In this document: positions 33,424 to 41,047 of the stretch, piece by piece | Position numbering within the stretch: the first letter of the stretch is position 1 | Layout of the letters: each line of letters opens with the position of its first letter | NCBI GenBank assembly: GCA_039908285.1 | Contig: JAMOBE010000025.1 | Location: 1 to 43,181 of the forward strand | From: JAMOBE01 sp039908285 | GTDB lineage: Bacteria > Pseudomonadota > Alphaproteobacteria > Rhodospirillales > Rhodospirillaceae | Reading direction: 5' to 3' | Length of the DNA: 43,181 nt | Notes under the pieces: generated by a model | Seen by the model: only the letters and a program-made list of their open reading frames with translations | Told to the model about the DNA's origin: nothing | Database searches by the model: none | Translations under genes and position numbers: made by a program

Positions 33424-33648
33424 ATGAGAACGACGGTCAGGAAGACACCATCCCGCGCGAAGGTGCAGGCACATCGTGAGCGACTGCGTGCACAGGGGCT
33501 GCGGCCGATTCAGATCTGGGTTCCGGACACGCGGACGCCATTGTTCGCGGTGGAGGCGCGGCGTCAGTCTCTTGCCGTGGCCGCCAGTGCACATGGCGAA
33601 GATGATCAGGCCTTCATCGATGCCATCTCGGACTGGGGCGAAATGTGA
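33424..33648 (+). CDS. MazE-family antitoxin
   Basis: 74 residues, basic N-terminus (KTPSRAKVQAHRERLRAQGLRPIQIWVPDTR) and acidic C-terminal tail (EDDQAFIDAISDWGEM). This fits the small DUF3018-like MazE antitoxins: the N-terminal part binds DNA and the acidic tail wraps the toxin. GGAGG lies 8 bases before the ATG. Its stop overlaps the toxin start (ATGA at 33645), the normal coupling that keeps antitoxin in excess. Autoregulation through the palindrome at 33392 is likely. Confidence 0.88.
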   Translation: MRTTVRKTPSRAKVQAHRERLRAQGLRPIQIWVPDTRTPLFAVEARRQSLAVAASAHGEDDQAFIDAISDWGEM

Positions 33649-33974
33649 AGCGCGGAGAGATCTGGACGGTTGCCGGTGGCAACGGATATGCCGGCAAGCC
33701 CCGTCCGGCGGTAATCGTGCAGGACGATCGCTTCAGTGAGAACGCTTCCGTTACCCTGTGCACATTTACAACCGATGAGACCGAGGCGCCGTTGTTTCGT
33801 CTGGTGATCGCGCCGAGCCCGATGAACGGCCTCAATACCGTTTCCCGCCTGATGGTGGACAAGATCACCACGGTTTCCAGGGGCAAGCTTGGGCAACGCG
33901 TTGGCCATCTTGACGATGCGGATATGGTTCGGCTCAACCGCGCCATGATGGTTTTCCTGGGCCTGGCCGGATAG
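33645..33974 (+). CDS. MazF/PemK-type endoribonuclease toxin
   Basis: 109 residues beginning MKRGEIWTVAGG, followed by GKPRPAVIVQDD, TLCTFTTDE and NTVSRLMVDKITTVSR, the conserved core of the MazF/PemK fold; these toxins cut single-stranded RNA at short motifs. Length and motifs are complete, so it should be active. It is translationally coupled to the antitoxin gene. The cognate cut site cannot be predicted from sequence. Confidence 0.93.
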   Translation: MKRGEIWTVAGGNGYAGKPRPAVIVQDDRFSENASVTLCTFTTDETEAPLFRLVIAPSPMNGLNTVSRLMVDKITTVSRGKLGQRVGHLDDADMVRLNRAMMVFLGLAG

Positions 33975-33987
33975 AGGTGTCCGAACG

Positions 33988-34023
33988 AAAAAAGCCGGGG
34001 GATGCTGTCCGTATCCCCCGGCT
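33988..34023 (-). terminator. Rho-independent terminator of the gap-pgk operon
   Basis: An 11-bp perfect stem, AGCCGGGGGAT (33993-34003) with ATCCCCCGGCT (34013-34023), has a 9-base loop. Read on the minus strand it is followed by six Ts (33993 down to 33988), so it is strong for pgk. It may also act on the convergent toxin transcript, where only CTT follows. Confidence 0.9.
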
Positions 34024-34050
34024 CTTCGTCTCAGGTCCCGAACGCGAAGA

Positions 34051-35244
34051 CTACTGCTTCAGCGCCGCGACGCCCGGCAGTTCCTTGCCCTCGAGCCACT
34101 CGAGGAAGGCGCCGCCGGCGGTCGAGATGTAGGAGAACTTCTCTTCCACACCGGCATTGGCCAGGGCCGACACGGTGTCGCCGCCGCCGGCCACCGTCAG
34201 CAGCATGCCCTGCTCGGTCAGCTTGGCTGCCGCCTGGGCGATGGCGTTGGTGGCGTTGTCGAAGGGCTTCACCTCGAACGCGCCCATGGGGCCGTTCCAC
34301 ACCAGAGTCTTGCACGAGGCCAGCTTGCCGACCACCCGGGCGGTGCTGTCGGGGCCGACGTCCAGGATCATCTTGTCGGAGGGCACCTTGTCGATGGGCA
34401 CGACTCGGCTGGGGGCGCCTTCCTTGAACTCGTCGGCGACCACGGCGTCGGTGGGCAGCAGGATCTCGCAGCCGGCCGCCTCGGCCTTCTTCATGATCTC
34501 GCGGGCGGTGTCGGCCATGTTCTTCTCGCACAGCGACTTGCCGATATCCACGCCCTTGGCGAACAGGAAGGTGTTGGCCATGCCGCCGCCGATCACCAGC
34601 ATGTTGACCTTGGCCACCATGTTGCCGAGCAGCTCGAGCTTGGTGGAGACCTTGGCCCCGCCGACCACGGCGGCCACCGGACGCTGCGGCTTCTCCAGCG
34701 CCTTGCCAAGGGCCTCAAGCTCCGCCTGCATCAGACGGCCGGCGGCGGCGGGCAGCATGCGCGCGATGGCCTCGGTGGAGGCGTGGGCGCGGTGGGCGGT
34801 GGAGAAGGCGTCGTTGACATAGACGTCGCCCAGCGAGGCGAGCTTCTTCGCGAACACCGGATCGTTCTTCTCTTCCTCGGCGTGGAAGCGCAGGTTCTCA
34901 AGCATCGCCACTTCGCCGGCCTTCAGGGCGTTGACGACCTTCTCGGCCTCGGGCCCGATGCAGTCCTCGCCGAACGCGACCGGCATGCCAAGCGCCTTGG
35001 CCAGCGGCTCGACGATGGGCTTCAGGGAGTACTTGGCGTTGCGCTGGCCATCGGGCCGGCCGAAATGGGTGACCACGACGACGCGGGCGCCCTTGGCCAC
35101 CAGGTCCTTGATGGTCTGGGCCGAGCGGTCGATGCGGGTGGTATCGGTAACCTTGCCGTCCTTGACCGGCACGTTGAGGTCGGCGCGCACGACAACGCGC
35201 TTGCCGGCCACGTCGATCTGATCGATCGTCTTGAAAGCGGGCAT
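34051..35244 (-). CDS. pgk: Phosphoglycerate kinase
   Basis: 397 residues, the usual bacterial length. It converts 1,3-bisphosphoglycerate and ADP to 3-phosphoglycerate and ATP in glycolysis, or the reverse in gluconeogenesis or carbon fixation. Motifs: VVVRADLNVPVKDGKV, VVVTHFGRPDG (substrate arginine), FSTAHRAHAS, VVGGAKVSTKLELL and the C-terminal ATP segment GGGDTVSAL. The start was set at the ATG preceded by AGGGGGG; the longer in-frame extension is intergenic. It follows gap on the same strand across 135 bases that hold a hairpin, a typical gap-pgk arrangement. Confidence 0.98.
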   Translation of the reverse strand: MPAFKTIDQIDVAGKRVVVRADLNVPVKDGKVTDTTRIDRSAQTIKDLVAKGARVVVVTHFGRPDGQRNAKYSLKPIVEPLAKALGMPVAFGEDCIGPEAEKVVNALKAGEVAMLENLRFHAEEEKNDPVFAKKLASLGDVYVNDAFSTAHRAHASTEAIARMLPAAAGRLMQAELEALGKALEKPQRPVAAVVGGAKVSTKLELLGNMVAKVNMLVIGGGMANTFLFAKGVDIGKSLCEKNMADTAREIMKKAEAAGCEILLPTDAVVADEFKEGAPSRVVPIDKVPSDKMILDVGPDSTARVVGKLASCKTLVWNGPMGAFEVKPFDNATNAIAQAAAKLTEQGMLLTVAGGGDTVSALANAGVEEKFSYISTAGGAFLEWLEGKELPGVAALKQ

Positions 35245-35321
35245 CGGGATCCCCCCTGTGGGAAGTGTCTCGTTGATGTCTCGGGGTGGTTCAGTGAAGG
35301 CGAGCCCGCACCGGCCGCGAG

Positions 35322-35348
35322 CCCCGCCTCCCGGCAAGGGAGGCGGGG
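35322..35348. other. Intercistronic hairpin between gap and pgk
   Basis: CCCCGCCTCCC (35322-35332) and GGGAGGCGGGG (35338-35348) form an 11-bp stem with a GGCAA loop. No T-run follows on either strand. It may protect the gap message or partly attenuate pgk. Confidence 0.6.
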
Positions 35349-35379
35349 TGGACCGGAACGCGGGACAGAAGGGCCAGAC

Positions 35380-36381
35380 TCAGTTCTTGCCCACGTGCTG
35401 GACGAAGTTCAGCATGTTGCAGGTGTAGCCGAACTCGTTGTCGTACCACGCCACCACCTTGATGAAGGTGGAATCCAGGGCGATGCCGGCCTCGGCGTCG
35501 AAGATGGAGGGCTTGGCATAGCCGCGGAAATCGGTGGAGACCACCTTGTCCTCGGTGTAGCCCAGCACGCCCTTCAGCTCGCCCTCGGAGGCGGCCTTCA
35601 TCGCCTTGCAGATGTCCTCGTAGGCGGCTTCCTTGTTCAGCTCGACGGTGAGGTCGACCACCGACACGTCGGAGGTGGGAACGCGGAAGGCCATGCCGGT
35701 CAGCTTCTTGTTCAGCTCGGGGATGACCTTGCCCACCGCCTTGGCGGCGCCGGTGGAGGAGGGGATGATGTTCTCGAGGATGCCGCGACCACCGCGCCAG
35801 TCCTTCGAGGACGGGCCGTCAACGGTCTTCTGGGTGGCGGTGGCGGCATGCACGGTGCTCATCAGGCCGCGCTTGATGCCCCAGTTGTCGTTCAGCACCT
35901 TGGCCACCGGCGCCAGGCAGTTGGTGGTGCAGGACGCGGCGGAAACGATCTTCTCGCCAGCGTACTTCTTGTGGTTCACGCCATAGACGAACATCGGCGT
36001 GTCGTCCTTGGACGGCGCCGACTGCACCACCTTCTTCGCACCGGCGGCAAGGTGCTTCTCGCAGGATTCCTTGGTCAGGAACAGGCCGGTCGATTCGATC
36101 ACCAGATCGGCGCCGGCATCGCCCCACTTCAGCTCGGCCGGGTCCCTGCCAGCGGTCAGGCGAATCTTGCGGTTGTTGACCACCAGATTGCTGCCCGATA
36201 CCGAGATGTCGCCCTGGAAATTGCCATGCACCGAATCATACTTCAGCATATAGGCGAGGTATTCAGGGTCGAGCAGGTCGTTGATGGCCACGATCTCGAT
36301 TTCAGGGAAGTTCTTGGAGACCGCACGAAACACCATGCGACCGATGCGGCCGAAACCATTAATCGCAACACGAACTGCCAT
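35380..36381 (-). CDS. gap: Type I glyceraldehyde-3-phosphate dehydrogenase
   Basis: 333 residues. It oxidises glyceraldehyde-3-phosphate to 1,3-bisphosphoglycerate in the cytoplasm. Visible motifs are the NAD-binding INGFGRIGR (7-15), IND near 33-35 (NAD preference), the catalytic SCTTNC with Cys151, and WYDNEFGYTCN at the C-terminus. The start was set at MAVRVAINGF with GGGGAG upstream, matching the family N-terminus; longer in-frame sequence runs into the divergent gene. It is the first gene of a gap-pgk operon divergent from the polyphosphate phosphotransferase gene. Confidence 0.98.
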   Translation of the reverse strand: MAVRVAINGFGRIGRMVFRAVSKNFPEIEIVAINDLLDPEYLAYMLKYDSVHGNFQGDISVSGSNLVVNNRKIRLTAGRDPAELKWGDAGADLVIESTGLFLTKESCEKHLAAGAKKVVQSAPSKDDTPMFVYGVNHKKYAGEKIVSAASCTTNCLAPVAKVLNDNWGIKRGLMSTVHAATATQKTVDGPSSKDWRGGRGILENIIPSSTGAAKAVGKVIPELNKKLTGMAFRVPTSDVSVVDLTVELNKEAAYEDICKAMKAASEGELKGVLGYTEDKVVSTDFRGYAKPSIFDAEAGIALDSTFIKVVAWYDNEFGYTCNMLNFVQHVGKN

Positions 36382-36604
36382 ATTCTTGATCTCCCCTGTG
36401 TGTATGGATGCGTCGTAACAGACGGCCGCACGATGACTGAGTCCCGGAAGCCCCCTTCCAGGCGCGCGCACATTAGCAGCGACGGGCGGGCGCGCGCTAG
36501 ACCATTTTTGCGGTCCCGAACCACCGTTGCGGCGCGGAGGGCTTGCCAATGGTTCCGGAAGGGAGGATTTTGCGCGGGGAATACCGGAAGAAATGGGGGG
36601 CGGC

Positions 36605-38185
36605 ATGTTTCGGACGGCGGAGTTGGGCAGAAAGGTGTCGAAGGAGGAGTTCTCGGCCGTGGCCACGGGACTCCGGATCGAACTGGTGGAGTTGCAGCAG
36701 CGACTCCGGCAGAGCGGTTTCCCGACCATCATGGTCTTTGCCGGAGTGAATGGCGGCGGCAAGGTGGCGACCGTCAATCTCTTGAACGAGTGGATGGATC
36801 CGCGGTGGATCGTCACCCGCGCCTATGACGAGCCCACCGACGAGGAACGCGACCGTCCCGAATACTGGCGCTACTGGCGTGATCTTCCACCCAAGGGCAA
36901 GATCGGACTGTTCCTCAGTTCGTGGTATTCCATGCCGATGCTGGATCGGGCCTATGACCGCATCGGCGACGCCGAGTTCGATGAACGGCTGAACCGCATC
37001 ATCACCTTTGAAAAGCTTCTGGCCGACGACGGGGCGTTGATTCTGAAGTTCTGGATGCATCTCGGCAAGGATGCCCAGAAGAAGCGTCTCAAGACGCTGG
37101 AAAAAGACCCCCACGAAAGCTGGCGGGTGACCAAGGTGGACTGGCTGCACTGGCGCATGTACGACAAGTTCATTACCGCTTCCGAACGGGTGATCATGCG
37201 CACCAGCATGGCGCATTCCCTGTGGACGCTGGTGGAGGGGGCCGATTCGCGCTATCGCACCCTGACGGTGCTCAATACCTTCCGCGAGGCGGCCAACCGC
37301 CACATCGCCGACCGGGCGGTGCGCCGCTCGGTCGTCGCGAGTCTCGGCGCCTCGTCCGACGGAGTCGTGGCCCTTGGCGGCAGGGGGGAGGCCGGGACTG
37401 GGACCGAGGTGCTGGTCGCGGAAGCGCCGTCTCCGCCCCCGTCTCCGATCATCGCCGTGACACGGCAGCCGTCGATTCTCCAGTGTCTCGACATGACGAA
37501 GACCATCTCCAAGGAGGAGTTCGACATTGAGCTTCTAAAGCAGCGTGGGCGGCTGAATCGGCTCTATCGCCTGGCGAAGGAGCGTCGGCGTTCGACGGTC
37601 CTGGTGTTCGAGGGCTGGGATGCCGCCGGCAAGGGCGGCACCATCCGCCGTCTCACCGCCGCCATGGATGCTCGCGACTATATGGTGGTGCCGTTCGGCC
37701 CTCCCACCGACGAGGAGCGGGCGCAGCACTATCTATGGCGATTCTGGCGCCATCTGTCGCGGGCGGGGCGGGTCACCGTGTTCGATCGCAGTTGGTACGG
37801 CCGGGTGCTGGTGGAGCGGGTGGAGGGGTTTGCCCGTCAGGACGAGTGGCTGCGCGCCTTTCCCGAAATCAACGACTTCGAGGAACAGCTCGTGCAGCAC
37901 GGGATCATCCTCTGCAAGTACTGGCTGCATATTTCCGAGGACGAACAGGAGAAGCGGTTCACGCACCGCCAGGACATTCCCTACAAGCGGTGGAAGCTGA
38001 CGGAGGAGGACTGGCGCAACCGGGGGCGCTGGGTTGACTATGAGAGGGCGGTCAACGACATGGTCGAGCACACCAGCACGCACATTGCGCCGTGGACGCT
38101 GATCGAGGCCAATGACAAGAACTATGCGCGGGTGAAGGCGATCAAGGTGCTGTGTCGGAGGCTGGAGGAGGCGCTGGGGGTGTGA
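36605..38185 (+). CDS. pap: Polyphosphate:AMP phosphotransferase (two-domain PPK2)
   Basis: 526 residues with two tandem PPK2 domains. The N-terminal one has an altered Walker A (FAGVNGGGKVAT, 45-56); the C-terminal one has the intact FEGWDAAGKGGT (about 336-347) and FDRSWYGRVLVERVEG. Two-domain PPK2 proteins phosphorylate AMP to ADP using polyphosphate, and in them the C-terminal domain is catalytic. The start at MFRTAELG was chosen because known members begin with the same MFxxAE pattern and a GGGGGG tract lies just upstream; TTG at 36527 and ATG at 36593 are in frame but less likely. The name rests on domain layout. Confidence 0.92.
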   Translation: MFRTAELGRKVSKEEFSAVATGLRIELVELQQRLRQSGFPTIMVFAGVNGGGKVATVNLLNEWMDPRWIVTRAYDEPTDEERDRPEYWRYWRDLPPKGKIGLFLSSWYSMPMLDRAYDRIGDAEFDERLNRIITFEKLLADDGALILKFWMHLGKDAQKKRLKTLEKDPHESWRVTKVDWLHWRMYDKFITASERVIMRTSMAHSLWTLVEGADSRYRTLTVLNTFREAANRHIADRAVRRSVVASLGASSDGVVALGGRGEAGTGTEVLVAEAPSPPPSPIIAVTRQPSILQCLDMTKTISKEEFDIELLKQRGRLNRLYRLAKERRRSTVLVFEGWDAAGKGGTIRRLTAAMDARDYMVVPFGPPTDEERAQHYLWRFWRHLSRAGRVTVFDRSWYGRVLVERVEGFARQDEWLRAFPEINDFEEQLVQHGIILCKYWLHISEDEQEKRFTHRQDIPYKRWKLTEEDWRNRGRWVDYERAVNDMVEHTSTHIAPWTLIEANDKNYARVKAIKVLCRRLEEALGV

Positions 38186-38216
38186 AGAAGGTGGTGACAA
38201 TAAAGGAAGAGTAAGA

Positions 38217-38330
38217 ACGAGGGGCCAGTCGGCCCCTCGTGCTCCCCATTACTTATCGTCATCCTCTCATTAGGTGACGTATTATACTGAAATAATAACG
38301 GGGAGCACGAGGGGCCGACTGGCCCCTCGT
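38217..38330. terminator. Large inverted repeat of two identical hairpins between convergent genes
   Basis: Arms at 38217-38247 and 38300-38330 are perfect 31-base inverted copies. Each contains its own hairpin, ACGAGGGGCC-(4)-GGCCCCTCGT. The 52-base middle is AT-rich and holds a third small stem (CGTCA...TGACG, 38258-38280). It lies between the polyphosphate enzyme gene and the convergent ammonium transporter gene, so bidirectional termination is the likely role. The length and symmetry also resemble a small palindromic element. Confidence 0.75.
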
Positions 38331-38351
38331 CCTTCTCTTGCTTTCATCTAC

Positions 38352-39656
38352 TCAACCACGCTCCTCCGCCAGCGACCGCCCCGCCGCAGCCTGTCCCATC
38401 CCGACCTTCCGCGTCATGCTCTCCCCCTCGGCATAGCCGGCAATCTCGTCCTCCGGATAGGCGGTGATGTGGTGAATGGCCAGATCGGCGCCCTCGAACT
38501 CCGACTCGCCATCGAGTCGAATGCCAACCAGAGCCTTCAGCCCGCCATAGACCACCAGTCCCGAGACGAACCCGAATCCGGCCCCTATCAGCGTCCCCAC
38601 CACCTGGCCCCCGAACGAGACACCGCCGAGTCCGCCCAGTGCCGGCGCGCCGAAGACACCGCAGGCAATGCCGCCCAGCAGTCCGCACATGCCATGCAGG
38701 GGCCAGACTCCCAATACGTCGTCGATCTTCCAGGTGTTCTGACAGTGGGTGAACAGCCACACGAACATGGCTCCGGCCAGGCCGCCGGTGGTGAAGGCGC
38801 CCAAAGGATGCATCACGTCCGAACCGGCGCACACCGCCACCAGCCCCGCCAGGGCGCCGTTGTGGATGAACCCCGGGTCGTTGCGGCTGATCACCAGGGC
38901 GGACAGGATGCCGCCCGCCATGGCCATCAGGGAGTTGAGGGCGACCAGGCCGGAAATGGCATCGAGGGTCTGGGCGCTCATGACGTTGAAGCCGAACCAG
39001 CCCACCGACAGAACCCAGGCCCCGAGAGCCAGGAACGGGATGTTGGACGGGGGAATGGCGACCACGGTGCCGTTGCGGCGATAGCGCCCCATGCGCGCCC
39101 CCAGCATCAGAACGGCGGCGAGCCCGATCCAGCCCCCCACCGCGTGCACCACCACCGAACCGGCGAAGTCGTGGAAGGGAACGCCGAAGGTGGCCTCCAT
39201 CCATTTCTGGAAGCCGAGTCGCGTGCCCCACACCATTCCCTCGAACGAGGGATAGCAGAGCCCGACCAGCAACGCCGTCGCCGCGGTCTGCGGCCAGAAA
39301 CGCGCCCGCTCGGCGATGCCGCCCGACACGATGGCCGGAATGGCGGCGGCGAAGGTGGCGAGAAAGAAGAACTTCACCAGGTCATAGCCATGCCCCGCGA
39401 AGGCCGTGCCGGTCTTCCCGACCAGCGCGTCGGCGCTCACCAGGAAATGGACGCCATAGGCGATGCCATAGCCGATGAAAAAATAGGCGACCGTGGAGAC
39501 GGCGAAGTCGACCAGGATCTTGACCAGGGCGTTGACCTGGTTCTTGCGGCGGACCGTGCCGACCTCGAGGAAGGCGAACCCGGCATGCATGGCGAGCACC
39601 ATGATCGCCCCAAGAAGGATGAAAAGAACGTCGCCACCGGTCCTGGCCACTTCCAT
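38352..39656 (-). CDS. amt: Ammonium transporter, Amt/MEP/Rh family
   Basis: 434 residues with about 11 membrane helices, moving ammonium or ammonia into the cell. The paired pore histidines are visible in DFAGSVVVHAVGGWIGL and VWPLHGMCGLLGG, and FEGMVWG and GFNVMSAQTLD are family signatures. The C-terminal tail (YPEDEIAGYAEGESMT) resembles the cytoplasmic regulatory tail. No PII (glnK) gene is adjacent, unlike the common glnK-amtB pair. The start was set at MEVARTGG with AGGAG 8 bases upstream. A near-consensus sigma-54 site on the same strand (39722-39707) fits nitrogen control. Confidence 0.95.
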   Translation of the reverse strand: MEVARTGGDVLFILLGAIMVLAMHAGFAFLEVGTVRRKNQVNALVKILVDFAVSTVAYFFIGYGIAYGVHFLVSADALVGKTGTAFAGHGYDLVKFFFLATFAAAIPAIVSGGIAERARFWPQTAATALLVGLCYPSFEGMVWGTRLGFQKWMEATFGVPFHDFAGSVVVHAVGGWIGLAAVLMLGARMGRYRRNGTVVAIPPSNIPFLALGAWVLSVGWFGFNVMSAQTLDAISGLVALNSLMAMAGGILSALVISRNDPGFIHNGALAGLVAVCAGSDVMHPLGAFTTGGLAGAMFVWLFTHCQNTWKIDDVLGVWPLHGMCGLLGGIACGVFGAPALGGLGGVSFGGQVVGTLIGAGFGFVSGLVVYGGLKALVGIRLDGESEFEGADLAIHHITAYPEDEIAGYAEGESMTRKVGMGQAAAGRSLAEERG

Positions 39657-39706
39657 CGCGTTTTCTCCTGACGGCGTTGGGTATCGGCAAATGCCGGCCA
39701 GGAGCA

Positions 39707-39722
39707 CTCAAGCGCCGTGCCA
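39707..39722 (-). promoter_or_regulatory. Possible sigma-54 promoter of amt
   Basis: On the minus strand TGGCACGGCGCTTGAG matches TGGCACG-N4-TTGC except that the C of the -12 GC is A, a normally important base. The start point would be about 40 bases before the amt ATG. The amt genes of proteobacteria are often under NtrC/sigma-54 control, so the site is plausible but weak. Confidence 0.4.
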
Positions 39723-39902
39723 ACGGCACAATCGGGCCGGAACCCCGAGGGATACCCCCAAGGTCGAGGCGAGTCTGCACCTTTATTGGGCAACTCGTCC
39801 GCGGGCCCGCCTATTATCTAGTCAAATTGGTCGTTTGAACTCCACTTGCGCGGTACCCCGGTGCCTGCTACCATCGCGCGATCAACTGCATTGGAGAAGA
39901 AG

Positions 39903-41000
39903 ATGAAACGTCGTGCATTCCTTGCGGGCGCGGCGGTGGCGGGGGCCACTGCCGTATCGACCTTGCCACGCCCGGCGATCGCTCAGGGGAAGGTGGAGTG
40001 GCGCATGGTCACGGCCTGGCCCAAGGGCCTGCCGGGATTGGGAACCGGCGCCGAACGCCTGGCCAAGCGCATCGGCGATCTCAGCGACGGGCGTCTGACG
40101 GTCAAGGTCTATGCCGCCGGCGAGCTGGTCCCCGCACTCCAATGCTTCGACGCGGTGTCGGGCGGCACGGCCGAACTCGGGCACGACTCGGCTTATTACC
40201 ATATCGGCAAGAGCAAGGCGGCGCCGTTCTTCTCCACCGTGCCCTTTGGCCTGACGGCGACCGAGCACAATGCCTGGATCGGGTTCGGCGGGGGTCAGGA
40301 ACTCTGGGATGAACTGTACGCGCCCTTCAACATCAAGCCCTTCCTGGCCGGCAACACCGGCGTTCAGATGGGCGGCTGGTACCGCAAGGAAATCAACTCG
40401 GTCGAGGACTTCAAGGGGCTGAAGTTCCGCATGCCGGGCCAGGGCGGCGAGGTGCTGAAAAAGCTCGGCGCCAACATCGTCCTCTTGCCGGCCGGCGAGA
40501 TTTTCGCCGCCCTGCAGTCCGGGACCATCGATGGCACGGAGTGGGTTGGCCCGTACAACGACCTTGCCCTCGGTCTGTACAAGGTGGCGTCCAACTACTA
40601 TTTCCCCGGCTTCCACGAACCCGGCACCGCCTTCGAGCTGATCGTCAACAAGCAGAAGTTCGATGCCCTGCCGGCTGACCTCAAGGCCATCGTCCAGGCC
40701 GCGGCGCAGGTCGAGAACGAGCAGATGCTGGCGGAACTCAACGCCCGCAACGGGACGGCGCTCGAGACCCTGATCACCACCCACAACGTCAAGCTGCGCC
40801 AGTTCTCGCGCGAGGTGCTGACCGCTTTCGGCAACGCCGCCGGCGAGGTCATCCAGGAACTGCTGGACTCCTCCGACCCGACGACGAAGAAGATCGCCCA
40901 GGCCTTCGTCAAGGCTCGTGCGAATCTGATGGAGTGGACCAAGATCGGCGAGCAGGCCTATACCAACGCCCGCGTGCTGAAGTTCAAATATCCTCAGTAG
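39903..41000 (+). CDS. dctP: TRAP transporter solute-binding protein (DctP family)
   Basis: 365 residues with a Tat-type leader (MKRRAFLAGAAVAG, cleavage near AIA-QG) and a DctP fold: VEWRMVTAWPKGLPGLG, LTVKVYAAGELVPALQCFDAVSGG, the ligand-binding KGLKFRMPGQGGEVLKKLGA and GTIDGTEWVGPYND. The WPKGLPGLG and EWVGPYND features are seen in binders of keto acids or other monocarboxylates rather than C4-dicarboxylates, but the ligand is not certain. GGAG lies 7 bases before the ATG. It faces, rather than precedes, the permease genes at 41048-43100. Confidence 0.93.
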   Translation: MKRRAFLAGAAVAGATAVSTLPRPAIAQGKVEWRMVTAWPKGLPGLGTGAERLAKRIGDLSDGRLTVKVYAAGELVPALQCFDAVSGGTAELGHDSAYYHIGKSKAAPFFSTVPFGLTATEHNAWIGFGGGQELWDELYAPFNIKPFLAGNTGVQMGGWYRKEINSVEDFKGLKFRMPGQGGEVLKKLGANIVLLPAGEIFAALQSGTIDGTEWVGPYNDLALGLYKVASNYYFPGFHEPGTAFELIVNKQKFDALPADLKAIVQAAAQVENEQMLAELNARNGTALETLITTHNVKLRQFSREVLTAFGNAAGEVIQELLDSSDPTTKKIAQAFVKARANLMEWTKIGEQAYTNARVLKFKYPQ

Positions 41001-41012
41001 GGGGACGGAGGA

Positions 41013-41042
41013 GGGGGCTCACGCCGCAACGCGCGAGCCCCC
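41013..41042. terminator. Terminator-like hairpin between dctP and dctM
   Basis: GGGGGCTC (41013-41020) pairs with GAGCCCCC (41035-41042) around a 14-base loop between the two convergent stop codons. CTT follows the stem on the plus strand only briefly, so bidirectional use is likely but strength unknown. Confidence 0.65.
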
Positions 41043-41047
41043 TTGCG

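Noticed and set aside
34783..36828. 681-codon plus-strand frame over pgk and gap
   Set aside because: It is antisense to two textbook glycolytic genes; composition matches a shadow frame.
36605..38185. Altered Walker A in the N-terminal PPK2 domain as a loss of function
   Set aside because: Two-domain PPK2 enzymes are known to carry a non-catalytic N-terminal domain, so this is normal for the family.
39686..39700. Second sigma-54-like element for amt on the minus strand (TGGCCGGCATTTGC)
   Set aside because: The spacing between GG and GC is one base too short, which normally abolishes function.
39822..39838. TCAAA-N7-TTTGA inverted repeat before dctP as an operator
   Set aside because: The arms are only 5 bases and no regulator gene is nearby; it could be chance.
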